Below are positions 10,955-23,000 of a stretch of 64,000 bases of DNA, one piece after another (the first letter of the stretch is position 1; every line of letters starts with the position of its first letter). Under the pieces are notes generated by a model, which saw only the letters and a list, made by a program, of their open reading frames with translations, was not told the origin of the DNA and made no database searches. This stretch comes from Chaetoderma sp. LZ-2023a (taxonomy: Eukaryota; Mollusca; Caudofoveata; Chaetodermatida; Chaetodermatidae), in the NCBI GenBank assembly GCA_034401795.1, contig CM067374.1, positions 133,384,300 through 133,448,299 of the forward strand, read 5' to 3'. Position numbers and translations under genes: made by a program.

Positions 10955-12583
10955 GATATGATACTACTGTTGGATTGTCTGACCGTATCAATATCACCTT
11001 GCCCCTGACTTCTGGAAGAAACTTTTGTAGTGCCAGTTCCACTGCCATCATTTCCAACAGATATGTAGCTGACTCTTGGAGAGTCCATGTGCCCGAAACC
11101 TGGCATTCTCCCAGGCAGTACACCCCCCCCACCCAACCCTGCGACGGACCGCTGGGGGTGGGGTAGGTGAAGCGAAACTCCTACTAGGAGATTCTGACTC
11201 TCCTCCCACCATACAAGATGCGACATTATTGGCTCCAAAACTGGTACCAGCTTTGACAGGGGTTCTGCCCTCTGTTTCCACAGAGACATCAGATACAACT
11301 GGATAGGTCTTCGCATTAGAGCAGCATACAGGATTACCTGCTCCATGGAGACCATCATGCCCAGCATCTGAAGAAAACTCCTCGCCTGAATGTGGTTTCC
11401 CAATCCAAGGCTCTGACGGCTAAACCCTGCCTTCCTCGAAATCGAATCGCAACCCCAAATAAACGAAGTGCTGAGTGGGTGTCAAATCGGATTTCTCCTT
11501 GTTGACTATCCAGCCTAGATCTGAAAGTAATTTCAGAGTCAGAGCAGTATCCACTTCTAACCTGGCTGATGTGTCCACCTTGATAAGCCAATCATCTATG
11601 TAGTTGTGAAGTGCCACATTCTCCCTCCTGAGAAACGCTGTCACTGCTAGGACCACTCTGGTGAAAACCCTTGGGGCTGTCGACAGGCCGAATGGGAGGA
11701 CTACAAACTCCCAGACAAGATTCTGAAACGTGAATCTCAGAAACCTGTGACGACCCCTGTTCATTGGAATGTGGAAATATGCGTCTTTCAGATCGATCGA
11801 TACACACCACATTCCTTTCCTCAATCCTGCCATTACCGATCTCGGAGTTTCCATCTGGAACCGAGGCGTATGGATAAACCAATTCAGTGACCTGAGATTG
11901 AGTATGGGTCTCCACCCCCCTGTGCTCTTGGGACAAGGAACATGTTTGAATAGAAGCCCGGAGTGCTCTGGTTTGCTGGTTTTATTTCTCCCTTCAGAAG
12001 CAAACCTGACACTTCGTTTTGAATGGCTTCTAACTTGTCTGGCTCCCTTGGACTGTCTGACGTCACACCTCGCCAAGCCTCGACGAAACGCATGAGCCTT
12101 CCACCCACTATAGGCACATTGATGCCTAATGTGGGTGTCTGGCTCACGATCCGCCACCCCACCCCAACCCCTCTTAACAATGGAGAGAGAACCATTTTCG
12201 TCTTGGCTTGACTGGTCTAACTGGCACCGCTGTTCCTGTTGCACTGGCACAGTCCAGACGGATATGAAGGGAGCTATCATACCCTCAGGTACGATCCACT
12301 CCCTTCTTTCCGCCCTTGGAGGACTTCCCTTTGCCCTTCCCGCCTTTTGGGCGATCAGGGCCACCACTAGGGTGGGCAGGGGCCTCCATAACCTTCCTCT
12401 CCTTCTTAGCCATAGGCGGCTGAGAAGGCCCAGCAAGAACAAAAGGAGCTGAAGATTCACCGCTAACTGATGTTGGCCGTGTCCTCTAGGATGGCCCGCC
12501 CTTGTCCACACAGAAGATGCTAGGGCCGTTCCAAGCAAATGCTCCCTGACAGCTGTAGCTGGATGCATATGGTCAAGGACCAT
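10896..12583 (-). pseudogene. DIRS reverse transcriptase and RNase H (broken)
   Basis: A 387-codon open stretch (12,583-11,420) carries the DIRS-type RT: GGWRPILNLRSLNWFI, VSIDLKDAYFHIPM, LPFGLSTAPRVFTRV and the catalytic YIDDWLIKV. RNase H continues in another frame (11,132-10,896), with ESATYLLEMMAVELAL and IRSDNPTVVSY. The two domains are fused in intact DIRS elements; here the reading frame is interrupted between about 11,420 and 11,132. The domain copies RNA to DNA and removes the RNA strand. The frame overlaps the recombinase region, as is usual for the family. Confidence 0.9.
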
Positions 12584-12720
12584 CTGCCTCCTGGACTCTC
12601 ATGCCTGCACCCTGGCCAGTGCGTCCATGGACAGCACAAGGTCGTCATTGATGCATGAAAGCGCAGCACGTGGCACAGGGTGGCCTGCCCAAGCTTCAGC
12701 CCACACCGACTGAAGCAAGC

Positions 12721-13324
12721 AATAGGAGTGATTGACAGCATTCATAGCTGCCCTCACTCCCTCATTGCAGAGGGACGACTTCTTCACTGTATGCTTGGCT
12801 CTTGTCCACAAGTGCCTGAGCGGGACCACCCGCTCCTGCACGCTGGATGCCAAGAACCCAATGGTCATCCTCAGTGACTGTTGGGACCACACCATAATGC
12901 TCGTACTCCCGTCTGGGGATACGGCACCTTGCCCACACCTCCCTAGAGGCCACAGGGAGCCGACTCCTAGTCGTGAGTTACTTGGCATATATAGCCTTAA
13001 GCAACTCCTTGAACTTTGGATCAATAGGAGTGACTGACAGCGTTCATAGCTGCCCTCACTCCCTCATCGCAGAGGGACAGGACTTCTTCACTGTATGCTT
13101 GGCTCTTGTCCACAAGTGCCTGAGCGGGACCACCCGCTCCTGCACTCTGGATGCCAAGAACCCAACGGTCATCCTCAGTGACCGTTGGGACCACACCATA
13201 ATGCTCATACTCCCCTCTGGGGATACGGCACCTTGCCCACACCTCACTAGAGGCCGCAGGGAGCCAAGTCTTAGTCGTGAGTTGCTTGGCATATATAGCC
13301 TTAAGCAACTCCTTGAACTTTGGA
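12721..13324 (-). repeat. 302-bp tandem duplication in DIRS gag
   Basis: Two near-identical units start at 12,721 and 13,023 (AATAGGAGTGAnTGACAGC) and end in TTGAACTTTGGATC. The period of 302 is not a multiple of three, so the second unit is read in another frame. Confidence 0.92.
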
Positions 13325-13360
13325 TCCAGTCCAATGGACTGGATCCGAGCCACGGGCAAG

Positions 13361-13668
13361 ACCCCCGTCTGAATCGACGCAACCGACAGATAGGGCATGT
13401 CTTCCTCAGCTGTGGCCGAGACCACGGATGGGTCCACCATGGCTAGTTAAGCCAGAGCATCGGACCAGTCCACTTCCGAGGAAGACACCCCCCGTAAACA
13501 CATCACGTGTTGATACCCCCGTCTGAATTGACGCAATCGACAGACAGGGCATGTCTTCCTCAGCTGTGGCCGAGACCACGGACGGTCCACCATGGCTAGC
13601 CAAGCCAGAGCATCGGACCAGTCCACTTCCGAGGAACACACCCCCGTAACCACATCACGCGTTGATGT
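13361..13668 (-). repeat. 154-bp tandem duplication in DIRS gag
   Basis: Units start at 13,361 and 13,515 with ACCCCCGTCTGAAT. Both hold GGGCATGTCTTCCTCAGCTG and GCCAGAGCATCGGACCAGTC. The period is 154, again not a multiple of three. Confidence 0.9.
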
Positions 13669-14221
13669 ATTCACAGGTCTACCAGCAGCGGCCTCCCGGC
13701 AAGGAGCCACTGCTGGATAGCCAACAACATCGGTACCATGCGGTTCCGCCGCCACCCCATGAAACACACTGTTCCATGGAGCAGGCCCGCACCGAAAACT
13801 GTGTGGACCCGCAGTGGTTACGGAACTGTGGCCATACACGGGCACCAATGGCACCCCATGTGTGGCCGCTGGACCAGGCGAGATAGGTGAGTACCATGCC
13901 TGGCCAGCCACACCCGTCACCATGTCAGTTGGTGGCAAACCAACCAGCACTGGATGGGTGCCCGGTACCGGTGTGGCGTCAACTACGGGCAGAGCAGCTG
14001 CCATGGCTTGCACAAAGCCAGACAAATGGAGGGCGGTTCCGTCCAGGACGGAATTGACCTCCATGCGCTCCACCCGTGATATCTCAGGCTGCACCAACCT
14101 CTCCTCTTCGACCTCCTCATCCTCAGACCCCGAAGTCGTCACAGGATGAAGACACTGAAGCTGTCTTAGCGGATGGCTTATATGCCCGACGGACTGGCTA
14201 CCACTACTGGACCACCAGTAG

Positions 14222-14288
14222 GTGGCCGCAGAGAAGCAGTACCCACCAGGCACCCGGACGTGGCCGCAGAGAAGCAGTACCCACCAGG
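14222..14288 (-). repeat. 38-bp tandem duplication in DIRS gag
   Basis: GTGGCCGCAGAGAAGCAGTACCCACCAGG occurs at 14,222 and again at 14,260. Confidence 0.9.
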
Positions 14289-14779
14289 GAGCCATACAAG
14301 ATGGCCCCCCTCAGTAACCAGTCCAGAACCCTGTCCAAGGACAGGGTCCGATTGAATCAGTCTTTGGTATCAGAGGCGACACCAGCGTGAGTAGGACGCT
14401 ATGCAAGAAGCCTTGCATAGCGGGCCCAAACCACGCCAGGGGTGCCATCTCCGAACCTTCCAACTGCGGACGAGGAGCGACGCCTGGGGCCGAAACGGAC
14501 GCTCCTTGATTTCTTTTCGGTCTGCTTGATCCCGCGTCAGACCCCGCCAAGTCCTTCTTGGCAAGGAACTCGACCACCAATTCGATGGGCCACACTGCAC
14601 TGACACTACACCGATCATCAACGTTACACTTGGCACAATGATAACACACATGGTCCTTGAAGGCGACCGTAACAAACTTGTGGCACGCCGGACATGATGG
14701 CGGAGTAGGCTGCCCTGTAAACAAGGACAAGACCTAAATAAGCAAGCGGAACGAAAACAGGAATGGAAGGCAGACAAAT

Positions 14780-15633
14780 AATTTTCAAATCGTGTGACAA
14801 TAAATTATAAGATAAACCCTCCGGCATACAACACCCGCAACGTTACAACCAAGATCGTGTAAGCTAGTGACAAGAACGAGAGCGGGCCAATAATACACCC
14901 ATAAATTGATCCTGCAGGATGTATAAAACGGAACCATGAACCATATCAGATACATTCGCGGTATATTTAAGAATTAATTTCAAAATTATATTACTCAAAC
15001 GAACGCCAAACCATACTATGAGAAGGAACAACATAATGAATTAACACTACTGCTGTAGAACACGGTAAAGACGCAGAACACACATCTTAATCAAGAATTT
15101 TGAAATCATCGATCAATGCAAACAGATTGTGATTACACGCAAAACTTGACATAATTCAAAAGTTTCTGGTACAAAAACGCACGCAGCTACCAAGAACAAG
15201 ATGTGCCAATTAATGAAACATTTCATTCACCAAATAAAAGGGTGTGACGTCACCCTCTCGGATCACACGGTTGAACGACGTAAGCTGATTTTAGTGTTAA
15301 AAACCATAGACAAATGCCCACGTTTCATATTACTGCCAGATCGCCGTTGGGATTTAAAGGAGGCGATCATACCTGGCATATTTCGTTGTAAAAACACGTC
15401 CCAGTTCCGGGTTCAGAAAATGGGACATGCAAAACACACAAAATTTCAGAGACATAAGTCTCCATATAACTAGAGAAATAATATGAAAGAATACGACCTG
15501 AGGTTCAGTGGCTTCTTCCATTATTAATCCAGTAATACAGTAGTCTAGAAACAGCAGAAAGCACAGGGAAAAAACACAAAGAAAACTAAGATTTCTTCAA
15601 GACAAAAAGCTTATATTCTCTTGTACATGTAGC
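14780..15633 (-). other. DIRS 5' leader
   Basis: Between the gag start and the right terminal repeat I see no further coding frame. The short plus-strand frame at 15,201 has no recognisable features. Confidence 0.5.
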
Positions 15634-15797
15634 TATGCAAACAAGAATGGGTGTCTCTGGCAGGCGGGTACCCAGTTGTTGGGAACCGGGTACCCGGTTC
15701 CAGGATCCGGTAGAGCTTTCTAAATCTAAATTCCCAGACCATAGCTTCAGTGTAGCTGTATTATCAATAAGTAATGTAATGGTAAGTATTGATCGAA
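15634..15797 (-). repeat. DIRS inverted terminal repeat, 5' side
   Basis: Inverse of 8873-9032: GCTATGCAAACAAGAAT, GGCAGGCGGGTACCC, GGGAACCGGGTACCC, AGAGCTTTCTA, AGCTGTATTATCAATAAGTA. Substitutions and a few indels separate the two copies. Confidence 0.88.
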
Positions 15798-16189
15798 GGA
15801 GAAAGGTCCAATAAGCCCAAAAAATTCAACAGGACATTACATATACATCGTGTTAAAAAAATTTGTAGTAGCTAACATGTTTCTTTCAAGTTATTTCTGG
15901 TGTGTACTGTAAGTGTATGCACGCACATACGCACGCACACATACATTTGTACGTACATATATATTCTTACACTGTATGATAACTAGTAAACTAGTACAGT
16001 AAAACACAAATGTAAAACAGAACTTGAAAACCACTAATCACAAACCGGAATTCATTAAAACTGATAAAATAATCACATCTTAATGTTGTAGATGAACAAT
16101 GTATGCGTAGTAATATTCATATGAAGTGATAATACTACATATAAAACTAAATGCAGCTATATTAGCTAGAGCTGACCTACTTGGCTTGT

Positions 16190-17790
16190 GCAATTACGTG
16201 ATTAAACAAGAGCTCTGCAGACGGCGCAGAATACACCACCCCACCCCACCCCCAACCAATGAATGAGAGATATCAGAAAATATTTATTTCTTCCTCAGAC
16301 CCAGACCAGTCATCCTTATGAAGTGTCAAAGCGATCCGTTAAAAGGTCAAGGAGGTATCGTCTGGAAACCAATTTTCAAGATGGTCGCCCCTGACTGGTG
16401 GCCATATTGGATTTCGGATTATCATAAATTTTGATATATTTCTTCATCAGACATATTTCCAACAACCCTATGAAGTGATCCGATAAATAGTAACGGAGAT
16501 ATCAACCAGAAACCAACTTTCAAGATGGCAGCCCGTGGCCGGCGGCCATCTTGGAGTTCGGATCATCATCAATTTCCATAGGCTTCTTCTCCAGACCTAG
16601 TCCAACCACTCTATGAAGTTTCAAAACGATCCTATAAACGGGAACAGAGTTATCATCCGGAAACCAATTTTCAAGATGGCCGCCGGTGGCTGGCGGCCAT
16701 CTTGGATTTTGGGTCACTGTCAATTTCAATAGGTTTCTTCGCCAGACCTAGTCCAACCATTCTATGAGGTTTCAAGGCCTTCCGATAAACGGTAACGGAA
16801 TTATCATCCGGAAACCACTCTGCCGCCTGCACGCCAGCCCGACTGACCACCCGACCAGCGCCATTACACGCCAAATTTTTTGGCAGAGTATAATAAAAAA
16901 TTATGATTATCCTTTAAATCGTGAATTTATATGATTAACAAGAGCTCCGCAAACAGCGCATAATATCCCGCCATGATGACAAACCAATGAATGACAGCTA
17001 TCAGAAAATTATTATTTCTTCCTCAGACCCATCAGACCAGTCATCCTTATGAGTGCCAGAACAGTCAAGGAGGTATCGTCCAGAAACCAATTTTCAAGAT
17101 GGCTGCCGCTGACTAGTGGCCATATTGGATTTTGGCTTATGGTAAATTTCAATAGGTTTCTTCACCAGACATATTCCAATGATCTTAGGGAGTGATCCGA
17201 TAAATGGTAACGGAAATATCATCCAGAAATCAACTTTCAAGATGGCAGCCCATGGCTGGTGGCCATCTTGGATTTCGGATCATTGTTGATTTCTATAAGT
17301 TTCTTCCTCAGTCCTAGTCCAACCACCCTCGATAGCTTTCTTCCCCAGAAGTAGTCGAACCAGCCTATGAAGTCTCATAGCGATCCGATAAATGATAACG
17401 GAGTTATCATCTGGAAACCAATTTTAAAGATGGTCACCGGTGGCTGGCGACCATCTTGGATTTCGGATCAATGTCGATTTCGATAGCTTTCTTCCTCAGA
17501 CCTAGTCCAATCACTCTATGAAGTTTCAGTGATCTGATAAACGGTAACAGAGTTATCATCCGGAAATCAATTTTCAAGATGGCCGCCGGTGGCTGGCAGC
17601 CATCTTGGATTTCAGATCATCGTCGATTTCGATAGGTTTCTTCCCAAAACCTAGTCCAACCACCCTATGAAGTTTCAATGCGATCCGACAAACGGTAACA
17701 GAGTTATCATCCGGAAACCACTCTGACGCCCGCACGGCGCCATTACATAATACCATGCCAAATTTTTTGGTGGAGTATAAAAATTAAATA
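16190..17790 (+). repeat. Two head-to-tail copies of a repeat made of ~150-bp hairpin units
   Basis: Copy 1 starts near 16,190 and copy 2 near 16,925. Both begin with GATTAA(A)CAAGAGCTC and end in GCCAAATTTTTTGG. Each consists of roughly 150-bp units with GGTAACGGAGTTATCATCCG, a stem such as CAAGATGGCCGCC...GGCGGCCATCTTGG, and AGACCTAGTCCAACCA. Hairpins sit near 16,378, 16,521, 16,672, 17,095, 17,238, 17,426 and 17,575. The last unit of each copy replaces the stem with CACTCTG(C/A)CGCC. Short minus-strand ORFs inside are repeat by-products. Confidence 0.85.
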
Positions 17791-17879
17791 ATCGAATAAT
17801 CGTGAATAATTTCTATTGTGTAAATATTTCAAAATCAACATTTTAATTACTTTTAATGCAATATGTTAAGAAAATTGAG

Positions 17880-18045
17880 ATTCAGGTCAGCGAATGTATG
17901 TCCATTTGGATGTCCAGGGAAGTGTTTTTGAAAAGTTGCCACTGAAATGACGGGCATTCAAATGATAGATTTTATAAAATAGTTTTCTATTTGCCTGCAA
18001 ATGGACATATCTAAACATCATTCCAGCATTGATGTCCTTCTGTTG
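17880..18045. mobile_element. Family A palindromic element, degenerate copy
   Basis: Arms ATGTCCATTTGG (17,898) and the inverse CAAATGGACATAT (17,997-18,009) enclose CCACTGAAATGACGGGC and AATAGTTTTCTATTTGCCTG. The central hairpin is worn. Confidence 0.5.
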
Positions 18046-18284
18046 CTGTCTGGATAATTTGTACCCAGGCTGATTAATCGAGTAATTACGATTATTCTTA
18101 AATAAACGATCGTGATCACTCAAAGCAATAATCGCACAAGCCCATGACTAATACATAAAACATAACCTGTATGCACAACTTTCAGAAAACACAAAACGTA
18201 AATATAGGGTGATCAAGTCCCTGAAGTTGAAAATAGTTGAAACCGCCTGTCTGCTGAATTTCTACAGACGACATTCACCATGCG

Positions 18285-18645
18285 GTTTAACTCTGGATAT
18301 GCACAATATTTTGAAAACAATTTGACTGAAAACAATTTGACTGACAGTCAAATTGTTTTCAAACTATACAGCATGTCTAGAGTTATTGGCCATTGAAATT
18401 ATTGTCTGGTGGCTTGTAGCAGCCAGACAATTAAAACAGTATGTACATTGTATTTATATAATTATCACCAAAATGAAATACTAATGCATGCCAACATATT
18501 TATTTCACTTTAACACGAGAAATTCCTCCTCAATTTTCCAAGAAAGCTGTCAAATATTTTGACACTAATTCGACTGCAAACTGTCTCTGCCATATGCAGC
18601 AGAAGCTTCCAGTCAAATTAGTTTCAAAATACTCAAGAGTATTTC
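18285..18645. repeat. Two family B hairpin cores
   Basis: At 18,305-18,360, ATATTTTGAAAACAATTTGA faces TCAAATTGTTTTCAAA. At 18,552-18,635, TCAAATATTTTGACACTAAT faces TCAAATTAGTTTCAAAATAC with the loop side reading TGCCATATGCAGCAGAAGC. The outer ends differ from the type I elements. Confidence 0.6.
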
Positions 18646-18741
18646 TAATATATCATAAAGAATTATCCGTTTCTGAGAGGTAACAATCAATGGGTTTAAC
18701 TACAACTGGCTAACACAGATGACTGTCAGGTATTGCCCTAA

Positions 18742-18960
18742 CCCTTTAATGGTCAAGATTTTACATTTTTCCTCAGTGTCTGTCCATTTGCGGGCCAAGT
18801 TAAGGCAAATTTTGAATACTTATCGCAGGAATGACTGACTCGATTCTCGAGCCAGTCATTACAGTGGTAAAATTTCTAAAATAGTCTTATCTTGGCCCGC
18901 AAATTGACATTCCTCAAGACCACTACAGCGGCTGGTTTTGGCCGGCTTGACCATTAAATA
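18742..18960. mobile_element. Family A palindromic element, well preserved copy
   Basis: Begins CCCTTTAATGGTCAAG after CTAA and ends with the inverse CTTGACCATTAAATA. The core is GGAATGACTGACTCG, a short turn, and CGAGCCAGTCATTACAG. Inner arms are TCCATTTGCGGGCCAAG and CTTGGCCCGCAAATTGACA. Confidence 0.68.
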
Positions 18961-18984
18961 CCTATGCGCATTTACAAAGCAAAT

Positions 18985-19115
18985 GCTTGTAAAACGTACT
19001 GTTGAATAATTTGAACAGAATTGGATTGGAAGATATTGCTGCCTAAGGCAGCAATGTCTTCCAATCCAATTATATTCAAAATATTCAACAGAACATTTCT
19101 TACGTCATGTTCAAA
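18985..19115. repeat. Family B hairpin core with CTGCCTAAGGCAG turn
   Basis: The arm GTTGAATAATTTGAACAGAA at 19,001 leads to GATATTGCTGCCTAAGGCAG, and the inverse arm runs back to about 19,092. The same turn occurs at 61.15 kb. Confidence 0.65.
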
Positions 19116-19369
19116 CTTTCATTAACTAACATGTTTCTGTTTTGTAAACAATTTATTTATGAGCTGCACTATAAACTCCCTTGTTCTCTGAACACACGAA
19201 TCATCTGAACAGAGGAACTACACAAAATAACAATATACATGATATATATATATATATATACCCGGTAAGAGAATATCTTTGAAAACGTGCTCCTGATATA
19301 TTTGCTGAGTTTTTACAGCATGTTGGCCAGAAAAATTTGCTGGAAGGTTCTAAATAACATTCTTTCTGC

Positions 19370-19760
19370 CAATAACATGAATAAAAAAGAAACATCAGAG
19401 ATTTTATAGCCTCGACTCACCTCACCCTCCAATTTTGGCCAAATTGTAAAAAGTTTTCAGATTTTTCAGGGTTTTTTGTGTCATTCCCAATGTTGTGGAT
19501 TCTGTGTGCATGGTCACACCCTTACACGTGTTAAAAGGTAAATTAAATCGGACCAGTAGCTAACGCGATATCTACAGATCCAGAATTTGATCTGATCCAG
19601 CTCTGGGTTCTTTTGGATCACGGCCAGTCTGGGAATCATGTCGCATGGCAAGTTCCTTCGTTGTGTTAAAATTTGAGCCAAATTCGATCAGTATTTTTTT
19701 AGATACAACTCAGGACAGACAGACAGACCTAATTGCAATACCCTCATTCACTTACATGTG
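19370..19760 (+). repeat. Dispersed repeat R, copy 2
   Basis: Matches 7,670-7,936 (see that entry) and extends further right to CAGACAGACAGACCTAATTG and TACATGTGCGAGGGTAAC, probably the true end of the repeat. Confidence 0.6.
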
Positions 19761-19787
19761 CGAGGGTAACTAGTAAATAAACAAGAA

Positions 19788-20093
19788 TTCCGCAGAATTA
19801 AATGTCTCGCCTGTGTCTCATTTCTCACAATGGCATTGACCTTAACATTGAAAAAACATTGTTGTATCATGGTCATTGACCTTGACCTTTGACCTCAGTA
19901 TCATCATGCTGCTTCCTAACAGCATAGGCAACCACATAGGCAAGTTTACTTGCAACAAGATTAACTAATTCTGAAATATAAGCCGAGAGGTTTTGCTATA
20001 AACACAAAAACATAACATTGTTGATGCCTTCATCGCCGTCGGAAAAGTGACGCATATGTCTCGCTTTCTGCTTCGCAGTCGAGACAAAAGCAG
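19788..20093 (+). repeat. Dispersed repeat ending next to the 1263-codon gene
   Basis: Contains TGACCTTGACCTTTGACC, CAGCATAGGCAACCACATAG and a final TATGTCTCGCTTTCTGCTTC followed by an inverted echo, CAGTCGAGACAAAAGCAG. It is related to 5,072-6,300. It ends at the last base before the stop codon of the gene on the minus strand. Confidence 0.55.
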
Positions 20094-23000
20094 CTATTTT
20101 CTACCTGTAGATGTTTTTTGTTTTACTGCACGTGTGACTCTAACTTTTGATGTTACATGGCTGACAGGTTTAGGTTTGGAATTGGATATGTTTTTTTTTG
20201 TTCCAGTAACTTTCCTACATGTAGTTTTACTTTTAATCCTTAGATTGTTATCCTTTATATTAGAGCATGTCTTCAGTAACCGAGGTAATGGTTTCTTGCC
20301 AATTCTACGATCAACATTACACGGGGCTAAACTAAAAGATACCTCTCCATCAGTGTAGCTGTCTACTGGGAAATCAGAATGGTACGCTTCAGAATGGTCA
20401 TCTCGGGAAGTGAAATTAAACGACACCTCATCATCGCCATCAAGACAGTCAACTTGTGAACCAATGTTAAATGATACTTCATCATCACTATCAGGATTGT
20501 CAACTTGAGAACACAAATTAAACGACACATCTTCATCTATATAGGAGCTATCGAACTGGGAATCCAAACTAAAAGATACTTTTCCATCAGTCATGTCAGT
20601 AAAGGAACTACCTACTTCTGAAATACTACTGGAATTAAAAATTGTTCTATTCCTAGTTCTGTAACTGAGGCTGTTCACATGTTCTAGACTCGACAGTTTC
20701 TTAGCTTTATTACGAACAGCAAGCTTATGTGTAGCTTTCTTTGATTTCAAGTGACCATTTTTCAGCTGTTTTGGAATTTTTAGTTTTCCTGACTCTTGCT
20801 GGTTTGCCATATTTTCATTTTGACAATCAAGCTTTCTCTTTCTGGATAGTGAATTTTCACGTTCAGAAATATTACGAATTTCTGCTACAGATAACAGGAC
20901 ATTTTTGTTTCTGCATTCCCTATTTAATTTTGATTTTCTTGACGGTAGAGTTTGCTTTGCACAAACACTGTCTGTTTTCACGCTTTTAGAATCTAACTTC
21001 TTCAATCTAGATACAGATTCTATCTTTACATCTTTCAAATCTGACCTTTTATTTGTGGATATTGGTACGGTTTTCTTTTTCAACGTTAAATCTTGCTCTT
21101 CAGAGCCAAAATTTATATGCTTTCTAGAAGTTGCTCTACAATTAGAGATGTTAGACAAAGAAGCTGTTTGAGAATTCTTCATGGGTATCAGGTTTGCCGA
21201 TAACTTGCTAATTTGGTCAACTGATGGCTGAACGTGTATTCTCTGCCTACGTGTACTTGACCTACCATATTTTTCTAGAGTACTGGTGTCACTATGATCA
21301 GAAAGCTCCATGGAATGGTTTAATGTTTTTATTTCAGCTTGAGCCAATGTATTCACTTTCCTGTCTACGCCATCTTTCAAATCAGAACATTTTAAACCTT
21401 TAATGGGTGCCTGTCCATTAGGAGAATTATAACTACATGTACATGGAGCACTTGCATAATTTCCATTCTTGACCGTTTCATCTATAATACTGGCTGGTTT
21501 ACTGTTTACAGGGCCGCGTTTTTCTGCTGAATGACAATTTGTTCCAGACACTACAGTCTCTGAGCCTGCTTCTGTATTACTGATAATTAACTTGCCATGT
21601 TTCTTTGGAAGCATCGACACTATTACCATAGGATTCTGTGAAAGTTTATTCATCTTCCCATACCTGCGAGATGAGCCTAATCTAGTCAGAGTACCTGAGG
21701 CATTATGACTGTAGGTATTATTTAGCTCATTATATTTCCAGTTAGGAACTGGAAAATTATTACATAAGTCACGCTTTGTTGGTGTTTTGAGACACACTGG
21801 AGTAAGACAATTCTTATTATTTGCCTTACATATGGAATCTTGATCATTAGCAACAGTCGCTCTACTGTCAGATTCATTCAGTGCACCATCAGTAACGAGA
21901 GATGAATTAACAATATCGTGACACGGACTGATTAATGGGACCGGACTTGTCTGTGACTTAGCGCCATCAGATGACATCTCTGTCTTTGAACACTCCTTCA
22001 GAATGGCCTTTACATCGTTCTTAATAACACACGGCCTACACAGTATATTAGCAGAACTAGCCTCCACCCTAATATATGGTGCCACGCCCTTTCCTGGGGA
22101 ATGACTCGGAGCTGTGATACCTGGCGTAGCTGTGTGATTGAAATTAGTGATTTGATTAGTTACAGGTATAATGGGTGAAATGGAAGCACGACATAGATAT
22201 GGATTGTTGAAAACTATGTGTGGCTTCAAAACCATAGGATATGGATTTTTTTTTGAATGCTTGTACAGATTTCTAACAACATCTTCTCTACACTTCACCG
22301 AGCATCTTCCATTCTTTGCAAGCAGAACTTGTGCACGATGAAAGGAAACTCCATCAGCTATATTCAACTTAAATGATGCTGGTAGTTTTTGCAGAACTAT
22401 AAAACATAATCGAATTCTGGTTTCTTGATTTGAATCCATCAATGTTGTCTTGACACTAGGTTGTGTCAATGTGGCATTTGTATCAGCCTGTTTAATCGAA
22501 TCCTCATTTGCTTTACTTATCAGCCCTTTGTTATTATTCATGTTAACACATGCATCTGTATTGATGGATGCAGCCAGATTACTTGTGAAAGGATACGGTT
22601 TCAGCTTGGGCGCACAGTTCGAATCATTGTGATTTACAGAGTTTGTCTGCGAATACACTTTACTAATAGTTTCTAGAGCTTGTTGAGAAGCGTTGTACTG
22701 GTCCAGAACAGAGTCAACATTACCTACAGCACTGGCAAATAGTTTTCCCGCAATGCCACGAGGTAGGTGCTTTTGGCTAGTCAGTTCCGCGCTATTCCAT
22801 TTCAAGTTTTCTTTAGTACATTTATCACGTTCTCTACCAAGATACATAAGTCTGATCCTACGCTTATTCTTTATTTGAGATTTTATACCTGCTGTAGTAT
22901 CTTTACTACTGTGTATTTTCTTTCTATGCTTCACATTCTGAATTATTGTGCCGGATTTTGATTCCACAATCTTTCTGCTCTTAGGTTTGCTAATTTTGCA

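Larger units (their letters stand above)
12599..14730 (-). pseudogene. DIRS gag with out-of-frame tandem duplications
   Basis: The start region (14,730) carries a Cys/His cluster, CPACHK then HVCYHCAKCNVDDRC, typical of DIRS gag. A stop at 14,311-14,313 and frame changes follow, and the protein continues as 14,295-13,447, 13,440-13,021 and 13,024-12,599. The late part has CGLKLGQATLCHVL and LCNEGVRAAMNAVNHSYC. Peptides are repeated because the DNA contains internal tandem duplications (see separate entries). The gag would coat the element RNA. Assignment rests on the Cys cluster and on its place upstream of RT. Confidence 0.75.
8833..15804 (-). mobile_element. End-to-end DIRS retrotransposon (tyrosine recombinase class)
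   Basis: About 7 kb with all structural hallmarks of a DIRS element: inverted terminal repeats at both ends, an internal complementary region next to the 3' terminal repeat, and gag, RT-RNase H and tyrosine recombinase in that order on the minus strand. DIRS elements integrate through a circular DNA intermediate by recombinase, make no target duplication and have no integrase or protease; none is seen here. Every reading frame carries at least one disruption, so this copy looks inactive. Boundaries were set by where the ends stop matching the internal complementary region and are good to a few bases. Confidence 0.9.

Noticed and set aside
16520-17756. Several 60-70-codon minus-strand frames with similar peptides
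   Set aside because: They follow the repeat units with CAAGATGGC hairpins and have no independent support.
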